Source: Rahnella inusitata_A (GTDB lineage: Bacteria > Pseudomonadota > Gammaproteobacteria > Enterobacterales > Enterobacteriaceae). Taken from it: a DNA stretch of 64,000 bases. How positions within the stretch are numbered: position 1 is the stretch's first letter; each line of letters starts with the position of its first letter. Both the position numbers and the translations under genes were made by a program. The notes beneath the pieces are model-generated. The model saw only the letters and a list, made by a program, of their open reading frames with translations, ran no database searches and was not told where the DNA came from. Below are positions 33,604-42,261 of this stretch, one piece after another. The stretch is from contig NZ_CBCPJJ010000018.1 of assembly GCF_965118895.1 (NCBI RefSeq), positions 94,160 to 158,159 of the forward strand. Direction: 5' to 3'.

Positions 33604-34554
33604 TCAGACCGCCAGTTTTCCAGGAATAGTCAGCTGTTTTAAGGTCGCTGAGCCGTCGAGTTGCGCCAGTAATTGTTTTGCCGCCGCCTCGCCGCCCGCG
33701 CCGTAGCCGAGCTCGACGGAACAAGATTCGGGAAAAAGGAAATGCAGAAGCGGGTTGTTGCCGATGCCGCACACCTGCACGCCGGTGATCTGCTGTTGTT
33801 GCAGATATTTTTGTGCGCCGATGGCGATGGTATCAGAGGCGCAGATCACCGCTTCAATGCGGGTTTCCAGCAACTGCGGCAGCAAGTCGAAACCGCTCTG
33901 ATAGGTCAGCTCACCGAGCACCAGATGCGGCGTCAGGCCGTGTTCGTCGCAGAATGCCTGATAGGCCTGGCTGCGCTTCTGGCCGGTGGTGGTGTCATGG
34001 GGTGACACGCCGATAAAGCCGATGGAGCGGATATTTTGTGCCAGCAGCTTTTGCATCAGCAACTGCACCGCGCCCGCATCGTCGTAGCATACCGAAGATA
34101 AGCCCGGCATCTCACGCGCCAGCATCACCAGTTTATCTTTCCACGGCGTCAGCATCTGCGCGGATAAACCGGTAAAACCAAACAGCACCACGCCGTCGAT
34201 ATTACGCTGCTTCAGTACCTGCAAATGCTCTTTCACCCGCTCGGCGCTGAACTGGCTTTCCAGTACGATCGGGTCATAACCTTGCTGATAAAAAAGTGGC
34301 AGCATGGCGCGTACCGCCTGATTTTCTGAGGGAGAATCAAGGCGCGAGACGATGATCGCCACGATTTTATCGCTGAACCCGCGCATCGCCCGCGCTGATT
34401 TCGACGGGCTGAAATGCTCCTGCTCAATCACCTGCAACACCCGCTCACGGGTCTGCGGGCTGACGTTGCCTTCGTTATTTAACACGCGGGAAACCGTGGA
34501 TTTCCCCACGCCGCTCAGGCGGGCAATATCATTGATGGTCAGGCGATTTTGCAT
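33604..34554 (-). CDS. treR: Trehalose operon repressor TreR
   Basis: TreR is a LacI-family repressor that binds trehalose 6-phosphate as inducer and trehalose as anti-inducer in E. coli. The 316-residue product has the N-terminal helix-turn-helix (TINDIARLSGVGKSTVSRVL) with hinge, then a periplasmic-binding-protein-like ligand domain (VICASDTIAIGA, VQVCGIGNN). It lies upstream of treBC on the same strand with the operator in the 140-base gap. No clear ribosome-binding site precedes the ATG. Confidence 0.96.
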   Translation of the reverse strand: MQNRLTINDIARLSGVGKSTVSRVLNNEGNVSPQTRERVLQVIEQEHFSPSKSARAMRGFSDKIVAIIVSRLDSPSENQAVRAMLPLFYQQGYDPIVLESQFSAERVKEHLQVLKQRNIDGVVLFGFTGLSAQMLTPWKDKLVMLAREMPGLSSVCYDDAGAVQLLMQKLLAQNIRSIGFIGVSPHDTTTGQKRSQAYQAFCDEHGLTPHLVLGELTYQSGFDLLPQLLETRIEAVICASDTIAIGAQKYLQQQQITGVQVCGIGNNPLLHFLFPESCSVELGYGAGGEAAAKQLLAQLDGSATLKQLTIPGKLAV

Positions 34555-34730
34555 GGTTTGTATAATTATTTTGTATGGTTAAGTTGATCAGGTTTAAAAA
34601 TGGTTGCAGTTCACAGGCGTATACTCCGCTCAAATATCGAAGTTGCGCAATAGCGAACCGATACCCTAACGGATTTTCCTGCCCGATGCGTATGAATTTC
34701 CAAACCGTTCCTTACCGGAGGTGAAAACCC
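34555..34730. other. Divergent treR / mgtL promoter region
   Basis: This 176-base stretch must hold the treR and mgtA promoters. GGTTAA (34579-34584) and GGTTTA (34591-34596) recall PhoP half-sites, but the spacing is not the usual 11-base period. TATACT (34620-34625) is a possible -10 for mgtA. I do not see a complete PhoP box. Confidence 0.35.
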
Positions 34731-34766
34731 ATGGAACCCGACCCCAATTCAGTAGGTCCGTTGTGA
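34731..34766 (+). CDS. mgtL: MgtL leader peptide, 11 residues
   Basis: The peptide MEPDPNSVGPL starts with the same MEPDP as E. coli MgtL (17 residues, [17 protein letters not shown]). GGAGG nine bases before the ATG gives it a strong ribosome-binding site. In E. coli and Salmonella, low Mg2+ or proline makes ribosomes stall or fall apart on the acidic/proline codons, which lets transcription proceed into mgtA. Here the Glu-Pro-Asp-Pro core is kept, while the later Pro and Arg residues are lost and the frame ends at TGA just before the first hairpin. Confidence 0.85.
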   Translation: MEPDPNSVGPL

Positions 34767-34917
34767 TCCGGTAAGCACCCGCATTTTTGCTACTGCTTAC
34801 CGTGACGTTAAAAGTTATCAGGTAAGCGGTGGCGCACGTCTTTCGTTCGCTCCGTTTTTGTAAACCCTTTTGCCATGTCCGGGCAGCTTTGCCGTGGACG
34901 CAACAAAGGTGCGAATC
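34767..34917 (+). promoter_or_regulatory. mgtA 5' leader with competing hairpins
   Basis: The segment GCTTACC (34795-34801) can pair with either of two copies of GGTAAGC: upstream (34769-34776 with 34795-34802, eight base pairs) or downstream (34792-34801 with 34821-34830, ten base pairs with one G-U). The downstream stem shares bases with an imperfect hairpin (34828-34853) that is followed by GTTTTTG, a possible terminator. Such exclusive stems are the expected form of the Mg2+-responsive mgtA leader, with MgtL translation deciding between them. Pairings are seen; the control logic is inferred. Confidence 0.6.
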
Positions 34918-37617
34918 ATGTTCAAAAATTTCACTTCCCGGCTGCTCAGCGCGCTCAGCCGTAATTTACCGCGCCGCTTAGTCCGCCGCGATCCGATGCT
35001 CGAAAACGTGTCAGTCCGCGCCGCACAGGCCGTGCCTGCTGCGATGGCCGCGCATTGTCAGGCCTGCGCCCGCGCCACCGAAGACCAACTGTACCTGCAA
35101 TTTGGCAGTCATCCCGAAGGGTTGACCGGACCGGAGGCAGACGCCATTCGTGAAGTTTCCGGCCTGAATCAGACCGGCGATCAACAGCCAGCGCCGTGGT
35201 GGCTGCATCTGTGGCACTGCTACCGCAATCCGTTCAACCTGCTGCTGACCGTGCTCGGTCTGGTGTCTTATGCCACCGACGATCTGACAGCGGCGCTGGT
35301 GATTGGCGCGATGGTGTTTATTTCCACCTTCATGCACTTCATCCAGGAAGCACGCTCCAACAAAGCCGCCGATGCGCTGAAAGCGATGGTCAGCAACACC
35401 GCCACCGTACTGCGCAGCGACGCGCAAACCGGGCGCAGCGAAACGGTGGAAATCGCCATCAGCCAGCTGGTGCCGGGCGACCTGATCAAACTCTCGGCGG
35501 GGGATATGATCCCGGCGGATCTGCGCATTCTTTCCGCCAAGGATCTGTTTATCAGCCAGGCGGCGCTGACCGGCGAATCCCTGCCGGTGGAAAAACACGC
35601 CTGCGAAAAGAAACCCATCGCTAACGACCCGCTGGAACTCAACACGCTGTGCTTTATGGGCACCAACGTGGTCAGCGGTACGGCGATCGCGATGGTGATC
35701 GCCACCGGCAGCAAAACCTGGTTCGGCCAGCTCGCCGAGCGCGTAGTGCAGGAAGATACCCAGCCGAACGCATTTCAGGCCGGGATCAGCAAAGTCAGCT
35801 GGCTGCTGATCCGCTTTATGATGGTGATGACGCCGGTGGTGCTGGTCATCAACGGCTACACCAAAGGCGACTGGTGGGAGGCGGCGCTGTTTGCGCTCTC
35901 CGTGGCGGTCGGGCTGACGCCGGAAATGCTGCCGATGATTGTCACCTCCACGCTGGCGAAAGGCGCGGTGAAACTGTCCCGTCAGAAAGTGATCGTCAAG
36001 CGTCTGGACGCGATTCAGAACTTTGGCGCGATGGATATTCTCTGCACCGATAAAACCGGTACGCTGACGCAGGACAAAATTGTGCTGGAACGCCACACCG
36101 ACGTACTCGGCGTGACCAGTGACGACGTGCTGCATCTGGCGTGGCTGAACAGCCATTATCAGACCGGCCTGAAAAACCTGCTCGATGTGGCGGTGCTGGA
36201 TGCGGGGGATATCGCGACCGCGCATAACTCGCTGAAAGTGGATGAGATCCCGTTCGATTTCGACCGCCGCCGCATGTCCGTGGTGGTCGCCGAGAACGAT
36301 CAGAACCATCGGCTGATCTGCAAAGGCGCGCTGGAAGAGATGCTGTCGATTTGTACGCTGGTGCAGCTTAACGGCGAGATTGTGCCGCTGACCGATGCGC
36401 TGCTGACGCGGATCCGCCGCATCACTGACGATCTCAATCAGCAGGGGCTGCGCGTGGTGGCCGTCGCGCACAAAGTGATGCCTGCGCGCACGGTGGGTTA
36501 TGGCGTACCCGATGAATCCAGTTTGATTCTGGCCGGATATATCGCGTTCCTCGATCCGCCAAAAGAGAGCACCGCTCCGGCGCTGGCAGCGTTACAGCGT
36601 AAAGGCGTGACCGTCAAAATTCTGACCGGCGATAACCCGCTGGTCGCGCGTAAAGTCTGCAAAGACGTCGGCCTCAAAGTCGATACGGTGCTGATCGGCA
36701 GTGATATCGATGAACTGGATGACGTGCAGCTGCTGCGCGTCGCCCGTGAAACCACGGTATTCGCCAAACTGACCCCGATGCACAAAGAACGCATTGTGCG
36801 GGTGCTGCGCGGTGAAGGGCACGTGGTCGGATTCATGGGTGACGGTATCAACGATGCGCCTGCACTGCGGGCGGCGGATATCGGGATCTCGGTAGATTCA
36901 GCGGTGGACATCGCTAAAGAAGCGGCGGACATTATTCTGCTGGAAAAAAGCCTGATGGTGCTGGAGCAGGGTGTGACGGAAGGGCGCAGAACCTTCGCTA
37001 ATATGCTGAAATATATAAAAATGACCGCCAGCTCCAACTTTGGTAACGTGTTCAGCGTGCTGGTCGCCAGCGCCTTCCTGCCATTCCTGCCGATGTTGCC
37101 GCTGCATCTGTTAATTCAGAACCTGATTTACGATGTGTCTCAGGTAGCGATCCCGTTTGATAACGTCGACGAAGAGCAGCTGGCGAAACCGCAGCGCTGG
37201 AACGCCGGTGATATTGGTCGCTTTATGGTGTTCTTCGGGCCGATAAGCTCCGTGTTCGACATTCTGACCTTCAGCCTGATGTGGTGGGTGTTTAAAGCCA
37301 ATACTGTTGAAGCGCAGACATTGTTTCAGTCCGGCTGGTTTATCGAAGGGCTGCTGTCGCAGACGCTGATCGTCCACATGATCCGCACCCGCAAAGTGCC
37401 GTTCATCCAGAGCCGCGCTTCATGGCCGCTGTGCATCATGACGCTGATGGTGGTGGTCACCGGCATCGCGCTGATTTACTCGCCGGTCGCCGGATTCCTG
37501 CAATTGCAGGCGCTGCCGCTGAGCTACTTCCCGTGGTTGATCGCGATTCTGGCGGGCTACATGGTGCTGACCCAGTGCGTTAAAGGCTGGTTCGTGCGCC
37601 GCTACGGCTGGCAGTAA
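34918..37617 (+). CDS. mgtA: Magnesium-importing P-type ATPase MgtA
   Basis: MgtA is a P3B-type ATPase that imports Mg2+ under magnesium starvation. The 899-residue product (898 in E. coli) has the actuator TGES (AALTGESLPVEKH), the phosphorylation site CTDKTGTLT with Asp378, KGALEEM nucleotide domain, GDGINDAPAL hinge, and ten membrane helices. The ATG at 34918 has AAAGGTG eight bases upstream and begins MFKNFTSRLL; the longer frame would read through the leader. Expression should depend on PhoPQ and on the mgtL leader. Confidence 0.97.
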   Translation: MFKNFTSRLLSALSRNLPRRLVRRDPMLENVSVRAAQAVPAAMAAHCQACARATEDQLYLQFGSHPEGLTGPEADAIREVSGLNQTGDQQPAPWWLHLWHCYRNPFNLLLTVLGLVSYATDDLTAALVIGAMVFISTFMHFIQEARSNKAADALKAMVSNTATVLRSDAQTGRSETVEIAISQLVPGDLIKLSAGDMIPADLRILSAKDLFISQAALTGESLPVEKHACEKKPIANDPLELNTLCFMGTNVVSGTAIAMVIATGSKTWFGQLAERVVQEDTQPNAFQAGISKVSWLLIRFMMVMTPVVLVINGYTKGDWWEAALFALSVAVGLTPEMLPMIVTSTLAKGAVKLSRQKVIVKRLDAIQNFGAMDILCTDKTGTLTQDKIVLERHTDVLGVTSDDVLHLAWLNSHYQTGLKNLLDVAVLDAGDIATAHNSLKVDEIPFDFDRRRMSVVVAENDQNHRLICKGALEEMLSICTLVQLNGEIVPLTDALLTRIRRITDDLNQQGLRVVAVAHKVMPARTVGYGVPDESSLILAGYIAFLDPPKESTAPALAALQRKGVTVKILTGDNPLVARKVCKDVGLKVDTVLIGSDIDELDDVQLLRVARETTVFAKLTPMHKERIVRVLRGEGHVVGFMGDGINDAPALRAADIGISVDSAVDIAKEAADIILLEKSLMVLEQGVTEGRRTFANMLKYIKMTASSNFGNVFSVLVASAFLPFLPMLPLHLLIQNLIYDVSQVAIPFDNVDEEQLAKPQRWNAGDIGRFMVFFGPISSVFDILTFSLMWWVFKANTVEAQTLFQSGWFIEGLLSQTLIVHMIRTRKVPFIQSRASWPLCIMTLMVVVTGIALIYSPVAGFLQLQALPLSYFPWLIAILAGYMVLTQCVKGWFVRRYGWQ

Positions 37618-37643
37618 TTTTTTTGCATTAAGCATGAATGATA

Positions 37644-37679
37644 AAGGCGGTGATTGTTAAGTCAGTCACCGCCTTTTTT
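37644..37679 (+). terminator. mgtA terminator
   Basis: AAGGCGGTGA (37644-37653) pairs with TCACCGCCTT (37666-37675), ten base pairs, followed by TTTT, 27 bases after the mgtA stop. Confidence 0.9.
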
Positions 37680-37756
37680 CACCAGAGACTATGGTTATTC
37701 CTTTGTATTTCATTCATCTGAGATGCTGGTTTATCAACGGAATTTCACCGATATTA

Positions 37757-37879
37757 TTGCCTTTCCGCCGTATCCTTCTTGCTTCGTCGCTTTTTCTCAC
37801 CGCTTCCGCTCTGGCCACACCGATCAGCAAACTGGTGCATCATGGATGCGCTGAAGATTCAGGTTATGCTGGCTTCTGA
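37757..37879 (+). pseudogene. Possible remnant: signal peptide-like N-terminus
   Basis: A short frame (from TTG 37757, open back to ATG 37691) reads FRRILLASSLFLTASALATP and continues for about 20 residues to a TGA inside the end of sstT. The Arg-Arg, hydrophobic core and Ala-Leu-Ala cleavage pattern are those of a Sec signal peptide, but there is no mature protein. It may be the stub of a gene lost between mgtA and sstT, or chance. It is too short to name. Confidence 0.25.
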
Positions 37880-39078
37880 CAGGCCGCCGCCGTGAACAGT
37901 ACGTCGGTAGAGGAGTTCAGCGCCGTTTCTGCCGAATCCTGTAAAATCCCGATAATAAAGCCGACGGCGACCACCTGCATGGCGATGTCATTCGGAATAC
38001 CAAACAGGCTGCACGCCATCGGGATCAGCAACAGCGAACCGCCCGCCACGCCGGATGCGCCACAGGCACACACCGCCGCCATCACGCTCAACAGCAGCGC
38101 GGTCAGAATATCCACTTCAATACCGAGTGTGGTCACCGCTGCCAGCGTCAGCACGGTGATAGTGATCGCCGCACCGGCCATGTTGATGGTTGCACCCAGC
38201 GGAATCGACACGGAATAGGTATCTTCATCCAGCCCCAGCTTGCGGCACAAATTCATGTTCACAGGAATGTTGGCTGCTGAACTGCGGGTGAAGAATGCCG
38301 TGACGCCGCTTTCACGCAGGCAGGCAAACACCAGCGGATAAGGGTTACGACGCGTTTTCACCAGTACGATCAGCGGATTAAACACCAGCGCAACCAGCAG
38401 CATACAGCCAATCAGCACCACCAGCAGATGGGCATAATCGTACAGAGCACCAAATCCGCTGGTGGCCAGTGTTTCAGCCACCAGACCGAAAATCCCTAAT
38501 GGCGCAAAGCGGATCACCACACGAACGATTTTAGTGACCGCCAGTGACACATCGGTGACCAGCGTTTTGGTCGTGTCTGCCGCATGACGCAGCGCCAGTC
38601 CCAGACCAATCGCCCAGGCCAGAATGCCGATGTAATTGGCGTCGATCAGTGCCCGGAACGGGTTAGAGACAATGCTCATGATCAACCCTTTAAGCACCTC
38701 GGCAATGCCGCCCGGCGGGGTGATTTCGACATTCGCTACTTTCAGATCCAACGTAGACGGGAACATAAAGCTGACCACTACGGCTATCAGCGCCGCAGAG
38801 AACGTGCCGAACAGATACAGGAACAGGATCGGTCCGAGTTGGGTTTTTTTGCCTTTGGGGTGATTAGTAATGGAGGCGGTCACCAGTACCAGCACCAGCA
38901 GCGGTGCAAAGGCTTTCAATGCACCAACGAACAGGCTGCCGAGCAGACCCGCGGTTTTTGCTGCTTCGGGAGCCAACGCGGCGAGTGCAATACCGGCGAT
39001 CAGACCGACGAGGATTTGCATGACCAGACTGCTGTCGATAAATCGTTTCAGAAATGACGGAGAGGATTGTGTATGCAT
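37864..39078 (-). CDS. sstT: Na+/serine-threonine symporter SstT
   Basis: SstT imports serine and threonine with sodium. The 404-residue product is a DAACS-family transporter with eight helices and two re-entrant loops; it keeps the family signature FFTRSSAANIPVNM and PLGATINMAGAAITI, and VCACGASGVAGGSLLLIPM. AAGGA precedes the ATG. The neighbour alx lies upstream on the same strand, as in E. coli. Confidence 0.96.
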   Translation of the reverse strand: MHTQSSPSFLKRFIDSSLVMQILVGLIAGIALAALAPEAAKTAGLLGSLFVGALKAFAPLLVLVLVTASITNHPKGKKTQLGPILFLYLFGTFSAALIAVVVSFMFPSTLDLKVANVEITPPGGIAEVLKGLIMSIVSNPFRALIDANYIGILAWAIGLGLALRHAADTTKTLVTDVSLAVTKIVRVVIRFAPLGIFGLVAETLATSGFGALYDYAHLLVVLIGCMLLVALVFNPLIVLVKTRRNPYPLVFACLRESGVTAFFTRSSAANIPVNMNLCRKLGLDEDTYSVSIPLGATINMAGAAITITVLTLAAVTTLGIEVDILTALLLSVMAAVCACGASGVAGGSLLLIPMACSLFGIPNDIAMQVVAVGFIIGILQDSAETALNSSTDVLFTAAACQKPA

Positions 39079-39149
39079 ACTATTTTTCCTTTTTATGAGT
39101 ATTCACCGTTCTTGTCCTGAACGATGAAGCAGGAGACTAGCAGAATTTA

Positions 39150-39184
39150 GTCTAAAAAATAACGGACGCCATGAGGCGTCCGTT
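39150..39184 (-). terminator. alx terminator
   Basis: AACGGACGCC (39161-39170) pairs with GGCGTCCGTT (39175-39184) around ATGA; on the minus strand the stem is followed by ATTTTTTAG. It lies 30 bases after the alx stop and before sstT. Confidence 0.9.
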
Positions 39185-39214
39185 GCAAAGAATCATTCTG
39201 CGAGCGATGCCCGC

Positions 39215-40186
39215 TTATTTTTGAGATTTTGCGTGGTCTGTCCGGTAGTTCACCCACGTATTGATCAGCAAAGTAATAACCAGAATCGAGGCGATCACCC
39301 CGAGCGATACGGCCACCGGAATGTGGAACACGTCGAGCAACAGCATCTTGATACCGATGAAAATAAGTATCACCGCCAGACCGTATTTCAGCATCGAGAA
39401 ACGTTCCGCCACGCCAGCCAGCAGGAAGTACATCGCTCGCAGGCCGAGGATCGCAAACAGGTTAGACGTCAGCACGATGAACGGATCGGTGGTCACGGCA
39501 AAGATTGCCGGGATGCTGTCGACGGCGAAAATGACGTCACTCAGTTCGACCATGATAAGCACCAGCAGCAACGGCGTTGCGAACAGAATACCGTTGCGGC
39601 GCACGAAGAATTTCTCTCCATGCAATTCATCGGTCATCCGCATTTTACTGCGCAGCCAGCGGATCATCGGTTTCTCACCGACTTCGCCGTCGTCTTCTTT
39701 GGTCAGCGCCATCTTGATGCCGGTAAACAGCAGGAACGCGCCGAATACGTACAGGATCCAGCTGAACTGACCCACCAGCCAGCTGCCGGCGAAAATCATA
39801 CCGGTACGCAGAACGATCGCACCCAGTACGCCGTAGATCAGTACGCGACGTTGCAGATTTGCCGGGATAGAGAAATAACTGAACAGGATCAGCCAGACGA
39901 AGACGTTATCCACCGCCAGCGCTTTTTCCAGCAGATAACCGGTCAGGAACATCGTCGCCTGCGCATCCGCCACTTCACGACCCATTTCGCCGTTGAGATA
40001 CCACCAGAAACCAAAGTTAAACAGCAGCGACAGGCCAATCCACACCAGGGACCAGATGGCTGCGCTTTTCATGGTCATGACCTGCGCACCTTTGCGCCCC
40101 TGCAACAGCAGGTCGAAGGCGAGCATAATCACCACCACCACAGCAAACGCGCCCCACAACATCGGGTTGCCCACTGAATTCATCAT
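39215..40186 (-). CDS. alx: TerC-family membrane protein Alx
   Basis: Alx is a TerC-family inner-membrane protein linked in E. coli to alkaline pH and manganese efflux. The 323-residue product has nine or so helices with the acidic membrane motifs EKALAVDNVFVW and VELSDVIFAVDSIPA that define the family. GGAGG lies eight bases before the ATG at 40186 (a second ATG follows directly). It is preceded by a yybP-ykoY riboswitch and a terminator-like hairpin, which should make expression depend on Mn2+ and pH. Confidence 0.95.
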   Translation of the reverse strand: MMNSVGNPMLWGAFAVVVVIMLAFDLLLQGRKGAQVMTMKSAAIWSLVWIGLSLLFNFGFWWYLNGEMGREVADAQATMFLTGYLLEKALAVDNVFVWLILFSYFSIPANLQRRVLIYGVLGAIVLRTGMIFAGSWLVGQFSWILYVFGAFLLFTGIKMALTKEDDGEVGEKPMIRWLRSKMRMTDELHGEKFFVRRNGILFATPLLLVLIMVELSDVIFAVDSIPAIFAVTTDPFIVLTSNLFAILGLRAMYFLLAGVAERFSMLKYGLAVILIFIGIKMLLLDVFHIPVAVSLGVIASILVITLLINTWVNYRTDHAKSQK

Positions 40187-40210
40187 TACGTTATCCTCCG
40201 AAAAAACATC

Positions 40211-40245
40211 AAAAAAAACGGCCAGCGTCGGAAGACGTTAGCCGC
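40211..40245 (-). terminator. Riboswitch-linked terminator hairpin of alx
   Basis: On the minus strand CGGC-TA-ACGTC, TTCC, GACG-CT-GGCCG is followed by eight T. The hairpin lies between the riboswitch core and the alx ribosome-binding site, the position of an expression platform. Confidence 0.7.
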
Positions 40246-40261
40246 TCTCTCTGAGCTATAA

Positions 40262-40416
40262 GCAAACCTCGCCTTCCGGCAAGGTCTCACTTACAACTCT
40301 GAAGCATTCATTAGATGAATCAGTGTTGCCCCGGTAACCGGGTGGCTGAGACGGCGTTTTAACGCTTGTCCAGGCACCGTAATGACGATTATCCGACGAA
40401 GAAGTTACTCCCCTTT
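40262..40416 (-). ncRNA. yybP-ykoY (Mn2+/pH) riboswitch
   Basis: The minus strand holds the conserved parts of the yybP-ykoY aptamer: AAAGGGGAGTAAC at the 5' end (complement of 40404-40416), a GCGTTAAAACGC hairpin, and GTGAGACCTTGCCGGAAGGC near the 3' end. E. coli alx has the same element (PRE, earlier SraF), which responds to alkaline pH and manganese. It starts right after a good promoter. Confidence 0.85.
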
Positions 40417-40425
40417 GCAGTTTGA

Positions 40426-40454
40426 AAATTAATTCAAAGTGTTACTGGTGTCAA
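40426..40454 (-). promoter_or_regulatory. alx promoter
   Basis: On the minus strand TTGACA (40449-40454) and TAATTT (40426-40431) are 17 bases apart; transcription would begin near 40419, at the 5' edge of the riboswitch. Confidence 0.75.
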
Positions 40455-40476
40455 CATTTTGACATATCTTTGCACA

Positions 40477-41223
40477 TTAACCCGCCAGCGCCTGACGCTT
40501 ACCCAGCGCCCCGACGAAGGCCAGCAGCAATCCCTGACTGAGCGGCGTTTCGCTAAGTTGATGAGCCTGATGGGCAAAGTCCACGCTGTCATCTTCGGCG
40601 ATCGAGCCTAGCCACGACAGATAAGTTTTCATCACCGCCAGACTGAATTCAGGATGGAACTGTGTGCTGATGGCGTTCGGGCCGTAGCGCAGGATCTGAT
40701 GTGGATCGTGCAGCGTTTTCGCCAGTACCGTCGCGGTCGCCGGAGGCGTCACCACGGTTTGCAGATGGATAAGATTCGCGGCGAACTGCGCTGGCAGTTG
40801 CGATACCAGCGGATCGAGATGTCCGGCGGGCGTCAGCGTGATGTCGTGAGTGCCGACTTCAATGCCCTGCGGATGGTAATCCACTTCGCCGCCCAGCGCG
40901 TAGGCCATCAGCTGATGCCCGTAGCACGCGCCAAACATCGGCAATTCCTGCAACATGCCCAGACGTACCCAGTCTGCGGCTTCCTCGCTCCACGCGAGGT
41001 GTTCGGTCACCATGCTGCGTGAACCGGTAATAATGGCTCCGCAATACTGATCCGGCGGCAGCGGGCGCTCACCGGCCTGTAAATCGACAATCACCACCTG
41101 CTGCGGATCGATATCGCCCTGACGGATAAACATCTGCGGGAAATTATCGTGCGCACGACGGATGGGCTCTGGTGCGTGACCGGTCTGCAAAATCAACAAC
41201 GGCTTCAGGCTGGGTGCAGTCAT
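40477..41223 (-). CDS. Class I glutamine amidotransferase-like protein
   Basis: The 248-residue product has the GATase-1 fold with the nucleophile motif GACYGHQLMAYALGG (Cys in the GxCxGHQ position) and the catalytic His-Glu pair in QFHPEFS. It is a stand-alone domain, so it could hydrolyse glutamine, gamma-glutamyl compounds or another amide; no partner synthetase is adjacent. GGGAG stands six bases before the ATG. It lies between alx and ygjR, where E. coli, as I recall, has no such gene. Confidence 0.85.
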   Translation of the reverse strand: MTAPSLKPLLILQTGHAPEPIRRAHDNFPQMFIRQGDIDPQQVVIVDLQAGERPLPPDQYCGAIITGSRSMVTEHLAWSEEAADWVRLGMLQELPMFGACYGHQLMAYALGGEVDYHPQGIEVGTHDITLTPAGHLDPLVSQLPAQFAANLIHLQTVVTPPATATVLAKTLHDPHQILRYGPNAISTQFHPEFSLAVMKTYLSWLGSIAEDDSVDFAHQAHQLSETPLSQGLLLAFVGALGKRQALAG

Positions 41224-41250
41224 CTGTGACTCCCGAACTGGCGATAAAAG

Positions 41251-42237
41251 TTAAGGCTGATGGTCAGCAGGGAACACCACGCCGGTCTGACGGCGGATTT
41301 CTGTCAGCACTTTGGCGGTGATGCGCGACACTTCCAGCCCCGGATGCGCGACAAACTGGTTATCCACCAGAATCGCAAAAGTTTCCGCTTCATACAGCAT
41401 GGTATTGATGTGCTGCGGTTGCGTCAGATCCAGCTTCTGGCTGCCGCGTGGCGTCAGGCTTAGCGTCTGGCATTCAGAGAGTTTTTCCATCTGCAAGGTG
41501 CCTTCTTCGCCCTGAATTTCGCTTGGCAGATGGGAATCGCTGATTTTGGAGTGGTTGATAACGACTTCGAAGTCGTCGGCATAGGTCAGGATCACCGTGC
41601 CCTGACCGTCCACACCGCTTTCCAGCAGAGTCGCCGTGGCAGTGACCGACTCAGGTTCGCCAAACAGCGCGATGGTACTGGCCAGACAGTAATAGCCGAT
41701 ATCCATGATTGACCCGTTTGAAAACACCGGATTAAAGGTATTCGGGTTTTCACCGGCCAGATAACGCGGATAACGCGACGAATACTGGCAGTAGTTGAAA
41801 ATGGCTTTGCGCAGTTTACCAATACGGTTTAATGCGCCCTTCATGTGCAGGAAGTTCGGCAGATAAGCCGTTTTAAACGCTTCGAACAGTACGACGTTAT
41901 TCTCTTTCGCACAGGCGATGAGGCTTTCAGCTTCGGCCAGATTGGACGCCAGCGGCTTTTCGCAAATCACGTGCTTTTTATGGCTGAGGAACAAAAGCGA
42001 TTGCGGACAATGTAAAGAGTTCGGGCTGGCGATATAGACGGCGTCGATCAAATCTGAGGCAGCCATTGCTTCAAGTGAATCAAAGTAATGCTCGACCGGA
42101 TAATCCTCGCCCAGCTTTTTGGCACCTTCCAGCGTACGTGAATAAATCGCCGTCAGCTTCATCTTGCCGCTCTCGTGCGCAGCATCAATAAAGCGTTGGG
42201 TGATCCAGTTGGTGCCGACAACAGCAAAGCGAATCAT
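41251..42237 (-). CDS. ygjR: GFO/IDH/MocA-family oxidoreductase YgjR
   Basis: The 328-residue product is a NAD(P)-dependent oxidoreductase with the N-terminal Rossmann start FAVVGTNWITQRFIDAA, the EKPLASN motif (CEKPLASNLAEAE) and DIGYYCLASTIALFGEP in the C-terminal domain. It matches E. coli YgjR. Substrate unknown. It lies 27 bases after the amidotransferase start and 24 bases downstream of ygjP, so these three may be co-transcribed. Confidence 0.9.
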   Translation of the reverse strand: MIRFAVVGTNWITQRFIDAAHESGKMKLTAIYSRTLEGAKKLGEDYPVEHYFDSLEAMAASDLIDAVYIASPNSLHCPQSLLFLSHKKHVICEKPLASNLAEAESLIACAKENNVVLFEAFKTAYLPNFLHMKGALNRIGKLRKAIFNYCQYSSRYPRYLAGENPNTFNPVFSNGSIMDIGYYCLASTIALFGEPESVTATATLLESGVDGQGTVILTYADDFEVVINHSKISDSHLPSEIQGEEGTLQMEKLSECQTLSLTPRGSQKLDLTQPQHINTMLYEAETFAILVDNQFVAHPGLEVSRITAKVLTEIRRQTGVVFPADHQP

Positions 42238-42261
42238 AAATACCTCATTATTATTGTTAAG

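Noticed and set aside
34579..34596. GGTTAA and GGTTTA before mgtL as a PhoP box
   Set aside because: The two hexamers begin 12 bases apart rather than the usual 11, the first is imperfect, and the distance to the candidate -10 is too long; kept only as a remark.
35011..36471. A 486-codon open frame antisense to mgtA
   Set aside because: Long only because the GC-rich mgtA codons leave few stops on the other strand; composition (His, Gln, Arg) is unnatural and no motif is seen.
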